Positions 1-5,740 of a stretch of 8,933 nt of DNA are shown one piece after another. The stretch spans positions 1 through 8,933 of the forward strand of contig JACNHM010000162.1 in the NCBI GenBank assembly GCA_014383605.1. The letters run 5' to 3'. The stretch is from Chloroflexota bacterium (lineage in GTDB: Bacteria; Chloroflexota; Anaerolineae; UBA3071). The notes under the pieces are model-generated. The model was given only the letters and a program-made list of their open reading frames with translations, did no database searches and was not told the DNA's origin. Position 1 is the first letter of the stretch; every line of letters starts with the position of its first letter. Both the position numbers and the translations under genes were made by a program.

Positions 1-236
1 CCGTGGGCGGGGCGACCTGGGTCAGCTTCCATCACGGCGGCGGCGTGGGCATCGGCTACTCCCAGCACGCCGGGCAGGTCATCGTCGCCGACGGCACACC
101 CGAGGCGGCGGTGCGGCTGGAACGGGTGCTGACCTACGACCCCGGCATGGCCGTCATGCGCCACGCCGATGCCGGGTATGCGCAGGCTATCGAATTCGCC
201 AAGCAGCACGGGGTCCGGATTCCGATGTTGACTTGA
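1..236 (+). CDS. hutU: Urocanate hydratase (urocanase), C-terminal fragment
   Basis: This is the last 77 or so codons of urocanase, the second enzyme of histidine degradation, which hydrates urocanate to imidazolonepropionate using a tightly bound NAD+ in the cytoplasm. The visible protein has the conserved C-terminal signatures of the family: [21 protein letters not shown], then a VIVADGT segment, then [14 protein letters not shown], ending at IPMLT with TGA at 234-236. Urocanases are about 550 residues, so roughly 85% of the gene lies to the left of the window. The GTG at position 3 is an internal valine codon, not the start. No other hut gene is visible to the right, so any hut operon extends leftwards and ends here. 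The stop codon is embedded in the -35 element of the next promoter, so there is no room for a separate terminator. Identification is confident from motif conservation. Confidence 0.93.
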   Translation, partial: VGGATWVSFHHGGGVGIGYSQHAGQVIVADGTPEAAVRLERVLTYDPGMAVMRHADAGYAQAIEFAKQHGVRIPMLT

Positions 237-261
237 CCAGTCGTGCATGATCGGATACAAT
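233..261 (+). promoter_or_regulatory. Sigma-70 promoter of the toxin-antitoxin operon, overlapping the hutU stop
   Basis: The -35 hexamer TTGACC (233-238) and the -10 hexamer TACAAT (256-261) are separated by exactly 17 nt, and each matches the consensus at five of six positions. The -35 box overlaps the TGA of hutU (234-236). Initiation would fall near 268, giving a leader of about 35 nt before the antitoxin ATG at 303. A GGAGG Shine-Dalgarno sequence lies at 290-294. The imperfect dyad GCAT (245-248) / ATGC (260-263) around the -10 could be an operator for autoregulation by the antitoxin, but that is only a guess. Confidence 0.72.
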
Positions 262-302
262 GCAGGCACAGTCCATGACGCAGACAGTCGGAGGCATGAG
301 AA

Positions 303-608
303 ATGAGCGAAGAGAAAAGCGTCCAGGAGGCAGCAGTGGCCTACGCTGCCCATGCGGTTGACATCCACAAGCCCATCGTGTTGGAGCACGATGGGCAACC
401 CGTGGCGGCTATCGTGCCTTACCAGGATTACCAGCGTTTCCTGAGGAGGGAGAGAGAGCAGCAAGCAGCCTGGGGACAGTTGGAAGAGCTGTTAGCCCGT
501 GTTCACAGCCAGCCGACCGATTTGACCCTAGAAGAGATCGAAACAGAGGTTACCTTGGCCCTGGAAGAGGTACGAGGAGAGCATCGTGCACGCCGTGGCA
601 GTGATTGA
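303..608 (+). CDS. Phd/YefM-like antitoxin of a type II toxin-antitoxin pair
   Basis: A protein of 101 residues, the usual size for this class. Residues about 9-50 resemble the Phd/YefM DNA-binding fold: a short helix, then the strand-turn-strand pattern HKPIVLEHDGQPVAAIVP followed by YQDYQRFLRRE. In this fold the middle strands hold the phrase 'hydrophobic-x-DG-x-PVA-x-I/L-V'. The C-terminal half (about 55-101) is rich in E, Q and R and predicted helical, as expected for the flexible tail that wraps and neutralises a toxin. The ATG at 303 follows GGAGG at 290-294 with 8 nt spacing and lies about 35 nt downstream of a good promoter. Its 3' end overlaps the toxin gene by 23 nt, the classic antitoxin-first arrangement that couples translation. 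Known Phd-type antitoxins repress their own promoter, and the same is inferred here. The family call is moderate; the role is well supported by the neighbour. Confidence 0.75.
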   Translation: MSEEKSVQEAAVAYAAHAVDIHKPIVLEHDGQPVAAIVPYQDYQRFLRREREQQAAWGQLEELLARVHSQPTDLTLEEIETEVTLALEEVRGEHRARRGSD

Positions 609-1026
609 TACCAGCGTCTGGGTGTCGGCATTCCTCAATCCAGCGGGTTTCCCTGCCCGCTTAGTGGCTCTAGGCAAAAAGGGGGGTTTTGACGTCGTCA
701 CCTCGCTACCACTCCTGGCAGAGTTAGCCGAAGTGCTTTGCCGGCCGCGCATTAAGAAAGTCCGCGACACTACAGATTCCGATGCCGATGCATTCGTGCG
801 TACGATTGCCGGGCTAGCCCATGTCGTACCGGTGACTGGAGAGCTTCGCCTGTGCCGTGACCCCGATGATGACATTGTTCTGGAAACTGCCATTGAGGGG
901 GGAGCCACGCATGTGGTCAGCCGTGACGAAGACATCACTCGCGACTTGGATTTGCAGGCGCAATTGATAACCAGCGGCATCAAGGTTGTCACGATCAGCC
1001 ATTTTCTGGAAGAGCTTCAATCGTGA
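586..1026 (+). CDS. PIN-domain toxin, COG1569-type (VapC-like ribonuclease)
   Basis: A PIN-fold protein of 146 residues, predicted to be a Mg2+-dependent endoribonuclease toxin. The acidic active-site residues expected of PIN proteins are present: D8 in AVIDTSVWVSAF, E46 in LLAELAEVL, the cluster D92/D94/D95/D96 in CRDPDDDIVLETA, and D114/D116 in SRDEDI. The pattern 'RDPDDD-x-VLE-x-A' with a following 'VSRD-D' is typical of the family annotated as putative toxin component, PIN family (COG1569), rather than classical short VapC. The start is GTG at 586, supported by GAGGAG at 575-580 five nucleotides upstream; a GTG at 595 is a weaker alternative. The gene overlaps the antitoxin end by 23 nt. 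Toxicity is inferred from the family and the pairing. Confidence 0.85.
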   Translation: MHAVAVIDTSVWVSAFLNPAGFPARLVALGKKGGFDVVTSLPLLAELAEVLCRPRIKKVRDTTDSDADAFVRTIAGLAHVVPVTGELRLCRDPDDDIVLETAIEGGATHVVSRDEDITRDLDLQAQLITSGIKVVTISHFLEELQS

Positions 1027-1042
1027 TAGCAGCGAGGACACA

Positions 1043-1807
1043 ATGGCTCTGCAGGATAAGCAATCCGTCCTCCAAGAACACACGCCCAAACTCTACACCG
1101 AGCTGGCGTCGTGGTGGCATCTCCTCTCCGCGCCGGCCGACTACGCCGAGGAGGCCGCCTTCTTCCACCAGGTCTTGACGGAGAGTTGTGCGCGGCCGCC
1201 GCGAACCCTCCTGGAACTGGGCAGTGGCGGCGGTAACAACGCCTCGCATCTGAAGGCGCACTATCAGATGACCCTGGTGGATCGGTCGGCGGGCATGCTG
1301 GCTGTGAGCCGCCAACTCAACCCGGAGTGTGAGCACGTCCAGGGGGACATGCGCACGGTGCGGCTGGGGCGGCTCTTCGACGCCGTGTTCATCCACGATG
1401 CCATCATGTATATGACCACAGAGGATGACCTGAGGCGGGCTATGGAAACGGCCTACGTTCATTGCCGGGCTGGGGGTGTCGCCCTGTTCGTGCCGGACTT
1501 TGTGCGGGAGACCTTTCGACCGGAGACGGATCATGGCGGACACGATGGCCAGGGGCGGGGCATTCGTTATCTGGAGTGGGTGTACGATCCTGACGAGAAC
1601 GACACGACCTGCGTGATGGATTTCGCCTACCTGCTGCGGGAGGGGGAGCGGGTGTGGGTGGAGCACGATCGGCACATCTGCGGCCTGTTTGGCCGCGGTG
1701 ATTGGCTGCGCCTGATCGGAGAAGTGGGATTCCAGGCCAAGGTGGTGGGCGATTCCTACGGTCGAGATGTGTTCGTGGGGGTCAAGCGGGAGGAGATCAG
1801 GCCATGA
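1043..1807 (+). CDS. Class I SAM-dependent methyltransferase
   Basis: A Rossmann-fold methyltransferase of 254 residues. Motif I is LLELGSGGGN (56-65), binding SAM; the motif II acidic residue is D80 in LVDRSAGML; GDM (101-103) contacts the adenine side; motif IV is FDAVFIHDAI (112-121). The layout HVQGDMRTVRLGRLFDAVF ... GGVALFVPDFVRETF ... GRDVFVGV resembles, from memory, the DesVI/TylM1 sugar N,N-dimethyltransferase group, but no deoxysugar genes are nearby, so the substrate is unknown. I chose ATG 1043, which has GAGGA at 1034-1038, over an in-frame ATG at 986 that lies inside the toxin gene and would add 19 residues unlike the family. It starts 16 nt after the toxin stop and is probably co-transcribed from the toxin-antitoxin promoter. 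Fold confident, substrate unknown. Confidence 0.86.
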   Translation: MALQDKQSVLQEHTPKLYTELASWWHLLSAPADYAEEAAFFHQVLTESCARPPRTLLELGSGGGNNASHLKAHYQMTLVDRSAGMLAVSRQLNPECEHVQGDMRTVRLGRLFDAVFIHDAIMYMTTEDDLRRAMETAYVHCRAGGVALFVPDFVRETFRPETDHGGHDGQGRGIRYLEWVYDPDENDTTCVMDFAYLLREGERVWVEHDRHICGLFGRGDWLRLIGEVGFQAKVVGDSYGRDVFVGVKREEIRP

Positions 1808-1877
1808 TCGCACCCTGTGGACTGGATGGCAGCGTCTGTGACATCCATCTGGCACGGAACGATCCCCACTGCCCAGG

Positions 1878-1905
1878 TGATCGGGCGCGGGCGCTTGCCT
1901 GATCA
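1878..1905. terminator. Stem-loop between convergent genes, possible weak terminator
   Basis: The stretch TGATCGGGCG (1878-1887) can pair with TGCCTGATCA (1896-1905) across an 8-nt loop. The ten-pair stem has two G-U pairs as + strand RNA, and these become A-C mismatches in the - strand transcript. It sits in the 105-nt gap between the methyltransferase stop (1807) and the polyprenyl synthase stop (1913), which converge on it. There is no U-tract on either side, so this is at best a weak or factor-assisted terminator. Nothing else is seen in the gap. Confidence 0.35.
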
Positions 1906-1912
1906 TCAACCC

Positions 1913-2890
1913 TCAGCGGTTTCGCTCCACCACGTAGTCGGCCAGGGCGCACAGCGTGCGGCGGGAACCGTTGTCGGGCAAGGCTGCCAGAGCCTCCTGG
2001 CTGCGCCGCACGTGGGCTTGTGCTTCCGCCAGCGAGTCCTCGATGGCCCCCGAGGCTCGCAGGGCCTCGATCGCCGCCCGCACGCTCTCCTCGTCCCGCT
2101 GGCCCGAAAACACGGCGCGGACAGGGCCGTTGTCCTTCACCCTCTCCAGGTAACAGAGCACCGGCAGCGTGATCAGGCCTTGACGTAGATCGCTGCCCGC
2201 CGGCTTGCCCAAGCGCGCCTCGTCGCCCACGACGTCCAGCACGTCGTCCACGATCTGGAAGGCCAGGCCAAACTCCCGCCCGAAGCGACGCAGGGCGGCG
2301 ATCTGCACCTCCCCCGCGCCGGCGAGCAGGCCGGCCATTTCCGTCAAGGCGGCGAACAGCGAGGCCGTCTTGGCCTCGATGCTGCGGTAGTACGCCTCCC
2401 GGCGGGTATGATTCCCCTGGGTGGCGAGCATCTGGCGGATCTCCCCGGCGCACATGGTGCAGAGGATGTCGCCGAAAACTCGGAGGACGCGGGGCTGTTC
2501 CAGCCCGGCGATCAGCGACGTGGCCTGGCCCAGGAGAAAGTCGCCGGCCAGCACTGCCGCCGCCACGGGCCAGCGCGTGTGCAGCGTCTCGCGGCCCCGC
2601 CGTGAGGCCTCCCCATCCACCAGATCGTCGTGGATCAGTGTGGCCGTGTGCAGCATCTCCAGCGCCGCCGCCAGGCTGTGGAACGGTGCGGGGGGAGCGG
2701 CGAACATCTGTCCGATGAGGATCACCAGCGCCGGCCGCAACTGCTTGCCGCCATCCAGCAAGCAGTGCAGCATGGAGTTCAGCGGCTCTTCGACCTGTGC
2801 TAACCGTCCATGCAACAGCCACTTCACTTGCTCCAATTGCGGGCAGAGAGGTTCCAGCAGGGGGGTGAGGCGCGAGGGGAGTTCAGTCAC
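1913..2890 (-). CDS. Long-chain polyprenyl diphosphate synthase (trans-isoprenyl family)
   Basis: A complete head-to-tail trans-prenyltransferase of 325 residues that extends an allylic diphosphate with isopentenyl diphosphate. Visible landmarks are GGKQLRP (47-53, IPP binding), the first aspartate-rich motif DDLVD (88-92) followed by SRRGRETLH, the second motif DDVLD (215-219) within FQIVDDVLDVVGD, and GKPAGSDLRQG (228-238) near the C-terminus. The residues before the first motif (HTATLIH) include small Ala/Thr at positions -5 and -4. In this family that leaves the product channel open and favours long products (about C35-C50, quinone side chains) over C15/C20; chain length is inferred. The start is GTG at 2890, overlapping the upstream radical SAM stop by 8 nt with GAGG just before it, so translation is probably coupled. 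It is the last gene of the prenyl operon and most likely feeds the UbiA-family enzyme encoded two genes upstream. Confidence 0.92.
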   Translation of the reverse strand: MTELPSRLTPLLEPLCPQLEQVKWLLHGRLAQVEEPLNSMLHCLLDGGKQLRPALVILIGQMFAAPPAPFHSLAAALEMLHTATLIHDDLVDGEASRRGRETLHTRWPVAAAVLAGDFLLGQATSLIAGLEQPRVLRVFGDILCTMCAGEIRQMLATQGNHTRREAYYRSIEAKTASLFAALTEMAGLLAGAGEVQIAALRRFGREFGLAFQIVDDVLDVVGDEARLGKPAGSDLRQGLITLPVLCYLERVKDNGPVRAVFSGQRDEESVRAAIEALRASGAIEDSLAEAQAHVRRSQEALAALPDNGSRRTLCALADYVVERNR

Positions 2891-4139
2891 GTTCCTCGTT
2901 CCCGTCAGACGTGTGGATGAAGCAGGAGGGGTCTTCGGCCAGGTAGTCGCCGGTGGTGGCCCAGGAGCGCCCCCGACAGCCGCCGCAGAGCCGCCGGTAC
3001 TCGCACTCGCCGCAACGGCCCCGCAGCCGTGTCTCCCGCTGGCGCAAGTCCTGGAAGACGGGGGAGGTGGCCCAGATGGTCGAGAAGGGCGTCTCCCGCA
3101 CGTTGCCGCAGCTCACCTCGATGAAGGGACAGGGCCAGACCTCGCCGTTGGGCTTGACGTAGACGAAACCACGTCCCGCCGAGCAGCCGTGAAAGACCGT
3201 TTCCGCCAACCGCAGCAGCGGGCCACGGCGGATGCCCGCTCGCTGCAGCAGGAAGGGCCAGTACTGCGGCCCGGCCACCGGCTCCATGATGGCCCGCGTG
3301 GTGCGTTGCGCTTCGGCCATGAAGCGGATCAGCCGCTCGTTGGCGTTCAGGTCCAAGGCCGCCTCGCCGATGCCCCGCCCCCGCCCCACGGGCACCAGTT
3401 GGTACATCAGCAGGATGCCTGTGCCCAGCTCGTCCACCAGGGCCATCAGCGGCTCGATCTGATCCATGTTGTATTCCATGGCCGTGATGTTGATGTGCAG
3501 CAGGATGCCCGCCCGGCGCAGGGCGCGTATCCCCCGCAGGGCGGCTTCAAAGGCGCCGGGCTGCCCGCGCACGTAGTCGTGGGTTTGGGCGTCGAAGCCG
3601 TCCAGGCTGACGGCGGCGATGACCAGGCCGTAGCGGCGCAAGCGGCGGGCCACCTCATCGTCAATGAGGGTGGCGTTGGTGGCCATGGTGTTGGTGAAGC
3701 CCAGGGCCTGGGCATAGGCCAACATCTCGAAGAGGTCGCCGCGTACCAGCGGCTCGCCCCCGGTGAAAGCCATCATGCGGAACTCGGGTACCGCGGCCAG
3801 TTGATCCAGCAGCCGCTTGGCCTCCGCGGTGGTCAGTTCATCGGCGGCGGGCTTGCCGCCCGAAGCGTGACAGTGAATGCAGCGCAGGTTGCAGGCGGCG
3901 GTCATCTCCCAGACGGGGTGGGCCGGGAAGCCGATACAGCCCATGCCCCGCGAGCCGGCGGCGCCGGGGAGGCACTTCAACGCATAGGTGCGCGTCCAGT
4001 ATCCCAGTTCCTGCCAGCGGGCCAGCGCGCCCACGTACAGCGCGCTGGTCACCTGCCGCAGCAGCAGCGTCGGCGGCCACCAGTAAGGCCGTACCTTGCG
4101 CTGGGGCCGTTCGCCCCACTCTGGCAACCAGTGGTTCAT
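2883..4139 (-). CDS. Radical SAM/SPASM protein, NirJ/AhbD-like, substrate unknown
   Basis: A protein of 418 residues. The radical SAM [4Fe-4S] site is CNLRCIHC (C83, C87, C90), followed by the SAM-binding FTGGEP (125-130) and a normal partial TIM-barrel core to about residue 260. The C-terminus is a SPASM-type auxiliary cluster domain: C319, C337, C344, then C376-x2-C379-x5-C385-x2-C388 and C406. The tail phrase CGGCRGRSWATTGDYLAED strongly recalls the haem d1/alternative haem enzymes NirJ and AhbD, but no haem genes are near. Odd is a 75-residue N-terminal extension (RPYWWPPTLLLRQVTSALYVGALARW) with amphipathic or hydrophobic character, which might tether it to the membrane. It starts 30 nt after the UbiA stop and overlaps the polyprenyl synthase by 8 nt, so a role in maturing a prenylated or quinone-like compound is inferred. 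The ATG at 4139 has only a weak Shine-Dalgarno. A peptide-modifying role is possible, but no precursor peptide was seen. Confidence 0.88.
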   Translation of the reverse strand: MNHWLPEWGERPQRKVRPYWWPPTLLLRQVTSALYVGALARWQELGYWTRTYALKCLPGAAGSRGMGCIGFPAHPVWEMTAACNLRCIHCHASGGKPAADELTTAEAKRLLDQLAAVPEFRMMAFTGGEPLVRGDLFEMLAYAQALGFTNTMATNATLIDDEVARRLRRYGLVIAAVSLDGFDAQTHDYVRGQPGAFEAALRGIRALRRAGILLHINITAMEYNMDQIEPLMALVDELGTGILLMYQLVPVGRGRGIGEAALDLNANERLIRFMAEAQRTTRAIMEPVAGPQYWPFLLQRAGIRRGPLLRLAETVFHGCSAGRGFVYVKPNGEVWPCPFIEVSCGNVRETPFSTIWATSPVFQDLRQRETRLRGRCGECEYRRLCGGCRGRSWATTGDYLAEDPSCFIHTSDGNEERD

Positions 4140-4162
4140 GTCCCAAGTCCCAGGGGTTGGCT

Positions 4163-4184
4163 GCGCCGGTCAGGAGACCGGCGC
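4163..4184. repeat. 22-nt palindrome A (9/4/9, GGTC-AGGA-GACC class) at the UbiA stop
   Basis: A perfect hairpin: left arm GCGCCGGTC (4163-4171), loop AGGA, right arm GACCGGCGC (4176-4184). It encodes the last four codons and the TGA stop (4170-4172 on the complement) of the UbiA gene. In the mRNA it forms a strong stem 23 nt before the radical SAM start codon. There is no U-tract, so it is unlikely to be an intrinsic terminator within the operon. Confidence 0.85.
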
Positions 4185-5108
4185 GAACGACGATATGAAG
4201 GCCAGGATGTAGGCCGCCGTGGTGCCCAGGTTCACCAGCAGGTTGGCCCCGCAGAGTCTTTCCAGGACGGCCCGATCCCGCCAGCGGCCGCGCAGCACCT
4301 GCACGACCAGGATCAGCGAAAGGGCCAGGATGGGCAGGTAGAACCACAGCGCCCGCCGGGGCACGCCCTGTCCCAGGGAGAGCAGCATCGCCGCCCAACT
4401 CCCCAGGCTGGCCAGGCCGTAGAGCCAGGCGGCACGCTCCTGCCCCAGACGCACCGTGAGATTGGCCTTCCCCGCCTCCCGGTCGGCCGGGTAATCGGGA
4501 AACTCGTTGAGCAGGATCACGTTGAAGATGGAGAGGCCGATGGGCGCTGCCAGCCAGTGCACCAGCGGCGCGATCTCGCCCACTTGCAGGTAGAAGCCCA
4601 CGGCCACCGGCAGCCAGCCATAGTTGAAGGCGATCCACAGCTCGCCCAGCCCCGTGCGCACCCAGCGCACCGGCCGCGCCGAATAGAAGAACCCACCCAG
4701 CAGGCCGACGATGGCGAAGGGAAGTGTCCACGGCCCTGTGCGATAGCCCAGTTGCAGGATCAGCGCCACGCCGATGGCCAGTAGCAGGCTGACCAGCGAA
4801 CCCCACAACGGGGCACGGCGGGGCAGCAGACCGCGCTGCACTACCTGCGAGCCGCCGGCGAAGCGGCTGGGGCCCAGGCGGGCGGCGAGGGCGTCCTCTG
4901 CGACGTCCCAGTACTCGCCGGCGTAGTAGGTCGCCAGCATCACCAGCACCACGCCCAGCGTGCCCCAACCGAAGATGTCCCAACGGAACGCGCCGGCTTG
5001 CCGCCAGGCCAGCACGCCACCCAGGATGAAGGGCAACACGCCCACGGTGTGGAACGGCAGGCGGGACAGCGCCAGCCAGGCGCGCAGCTTCTTGCCTACG
5101 CCAGACAT
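4170..5108 (-). CDS. UbiA-family (MenA-like) aromatic prenyltransferase
   Basis: An integral membrane prenyltransferase of 312 residues with 8-9 hydrophobic helices, predicted to transfer a polyprenyl chain onto an aromatic acceptor such as a naphthoate. The second aspartate motif is canonical: NEFPDYPADR (201-210), followed by GKANLTVRLG. The linker FYSARPVRWVRTGLGE (141-156) is the usual UbiA-family motif. The first motif is unusual: where most members have NDxxDxxxD, this one has GEYWDVAED (64-72), keeping D68 and D72 but with Gly-Glu for Asn-Asp, then RFAGGSQVVQRGLL. I chose ATG 5108, which has GAGGAG immediately upstream and begins MSGVGKKLRAWLALSRLPFH at the first helix; a longer reading from 5255 would overlap the GNAT gene and adds a Cys/Arg-rich non-family stretch. 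The last residues (APVS) and the TGA stop are encoded by a 22-nt palindrome. DHNA as acceptor is the default guess, not shown. Confidence 0.88.
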   Translation of the reverse strand: MSGVGKKLRAWLALSRLPFHTVGVLPFILGGVLAWRQAGAFRWDIFGWGTLGVVLVMLATYYAGEYWDVAEDALAARLGPSRFAGGSQVVQRGLLPRRAPLWGSLVSLLLAIGVALILQLGYRTGPWTLPFAIVGLLGGFFYSARPVRWVRTGLGELWIAFNYGWLPVAVGFYLQVGEIAPLVHWLAAPIGLSIFNVILLNEFPDYPADREAGKANLTVRLGQERAAWLYGLASLGSWAAMLLSLGQGVPRRALWFYLPILALSLILVVQVLRGRWRDRAVLERLCGANLLVNLGTTAAYILAFISSFAPVS

Positions 5109-5141
5109 TTCTCCTCGCACAGCATCTGCTTCTTTGCTTCT

Positions 5142-5163
5142 CTGCTGGTCTCCTGATCGGCAG
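5142..5163. repeat. 22-nt palindrome B (9/4/9, GGTC-TCCT-GATC) upstream of UbiA
   Basis: Left arm CTGCTGGTC (5142-5150), loop TCCT, right arm GATCGGCAG (5155-5163). All nine pairs form if two G-T wobbles are allowed. Its core reads as the reverse complement of palindrome A and C cores with one change, so it is an inverted copy. It lies in the 70-nt gap between the GNAT and UbiA genes, 8 nt from copy C. Confidence 0.75.
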
Positions 5164-5171
5164 CAGCGACG

Positions 5172-5193
5172 GCAGCGGTCAGGAGACCGCCGT
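5172..5193. repeat. 22-nt palindrome C (9/4/9, GGTC-AGGA-GACC) at the GNAT stop
   Basis: Left arm GCAGCGGTC (5172-5180), loop AGGA, right arm GACCGCCGT (5185-5193). The inner six pairs are perfect; the outer three have one mismatch (A5174/C5191) and one wobble. As in copy A, the core supplies the Val-Ser-stop end of the gene read on the complement (TGA at 5179-5181). Paired head-to-head with B, it can also form a longer 13-bp stem (5147-5159 with 5176-5188). Confidence 0.78.
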
Positions 5194-5640
5194 TGAACAT
5201 CCCCCCGGGGGGCGTGCCATGAAACAGCGTTCGTCCGTTTCTCTGACCACCACAAAGCCCAACCGCTCGTACAGGCGGCGCGCCGGGGTGTTGGTGCGCA
5301 GCACCTGCAGCTTGACAGGCAGGCAGCGTCTATCAGCTTCTACGAGCAACTCCCGTATCAGTTTCGTGCCCAGCTCCTGACTCTGAGCCTGCGGTGCGAT
5401 CTCGATCAGCGCCAGGAAGACGTGATCCTCGTGCCGCTCAACGGCGATGCAGCCGATGGGAGTGCCGTCTGCTTCGATGATCTCCCGCTTCTCAGGGGAA
5501 AACCGCTCCTGGAAGTACTGCCGCTGCCAGGCCTCATCCCAGCCCCAGAGCTGCTCGACGTAGGGCCGGATGGTGTGGCAGTGCAATCCCCACAGGAATT
5601 CGTAGTCTTCTGGTCTTGCCGGCCGGCGCGAGATGACCAT
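5179..5640 (-). CDS. GNAT-family N-acetyltransferase
   Basis: A protein of 153 residues, normal for GNAT enzymes that transfer an acetyl group from acetyl-CoA to an amine. The fold is visible as the N-terminal RRPARPEDYEFLWGLH, the strand pair around GTPIGCIAVERH (59-70), the core strand VFLALIEIAP (74-83), acetyl-CoA loop QSQELGTKLI (86-95), and the motif B helix NTPARRLYERLGF (117-129), whose Tyr124 is the usual general acid. The first Gly of the Q/R-x-x-G-x-G loop is Glu89. Many active members tolerate this, but it is noted. The start at ATG 5640 is set by GGGAG five nucleotides upstream; a longer reading to 5721 would run through the divergent promoter. The C-terminal CSTAVS and stop lie in palindrome C. 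It is the first gene of the - strand prenyl run; a functional link to that pathway is not evident. Substrate unknown. Confidence 0.87.
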   Translation of the reverse strand: MVISRRPARPEDYEFLWGLHCHTIRPYVEQLWGWDEAWQRQYFQERFSPEKREIIEADGTPIGCIAVERHEDHVFLALIEIAPQAQSQELGTKLIRELLVEADRRCLPVKLQVLRTNTPARRLYERLGFVVVRETDERCFMARPPGGCSTAVS

Positions 5641-5662
5641 AGAAACTCCCAACAACCGCCCA

Positions 5663-5691
5663 TTGCCCCTGCATGGCACTTGTGGTAAAAT
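5663..5691 (+). promoter_or_regulatory. Extended -10 sigma-70 promoter of the small membrane protein gene
   Basis: A -35 of TTGCCC (5663-5668), a 17-nt spacer and a -10 of TAAAAT (5686-5691, five of six matches), preceded by TGG, which makes an extended -10. Initiation would fall near 5698, giving a leader of about 43 nt. It lies in the 100-nt divergent gap with the GNAT gene, for which no convincing opposite promoter was found. Confidence 0.62.
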
Positions 5692-5740
5692 GCCGCCGGT
5701 CAAGGCGACCAGAGCGATCAACTGGGTGGAGCATCAAAGC

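Noticed and set aside
995..1909. A 304-codon open frame antisense to the methyltransferase
   Set aside because: Histidine/proline-rich translation without family signatures, opposite a gene with all methyltransferase motifs.
1797..2822. A 341-codon open frame on the - strand, overlapping the polyprenyl synthase
   Set aside because: Same strand, another frame of a confident gene; the translation is arginine/glycine-rich without motifs.
2421..4784. A 787-codon open frame on the + strand
   Set aside because: It is antisense to three well-identified genes (polyprenyl synthase, radical SAM, UbiA). Its translation is a low-complexity G/A/Q/H/P mix with no family motif, the typical shadow in GC-rich DNA.
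3838..4983. A 381-codon open frame on the - strand across UbiA and the radical SAM N-terminus
   Set aside because: Frame-shifted shadow of UbiA and radical SAM; the translation is arginine/glycine-rich with no motifs.
2883..5108. RiPP cluster: SPASM enzyme with precursor peptide
   Set aside because: No short open frame with a ribosome site and peptide-like core was found next to the radical SAM gene; the 30-nt gap and 8-nt overlap leave no room.
5201..5212. Perfect 12-nt palindrome of six C then six G near the end of the GNAT gene
   Set aside because: It is coding (Pro-Pro-Gly-Gly) and has no loop or second copy; probably just a GC-rich codon run.
5633..5740. 36-codon N-terminal extension of the small membrane protein
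   Set aside because: It would start upstream of the identified -10 and overlap the divergent GNAT start; the extra residues are not membrane-like.
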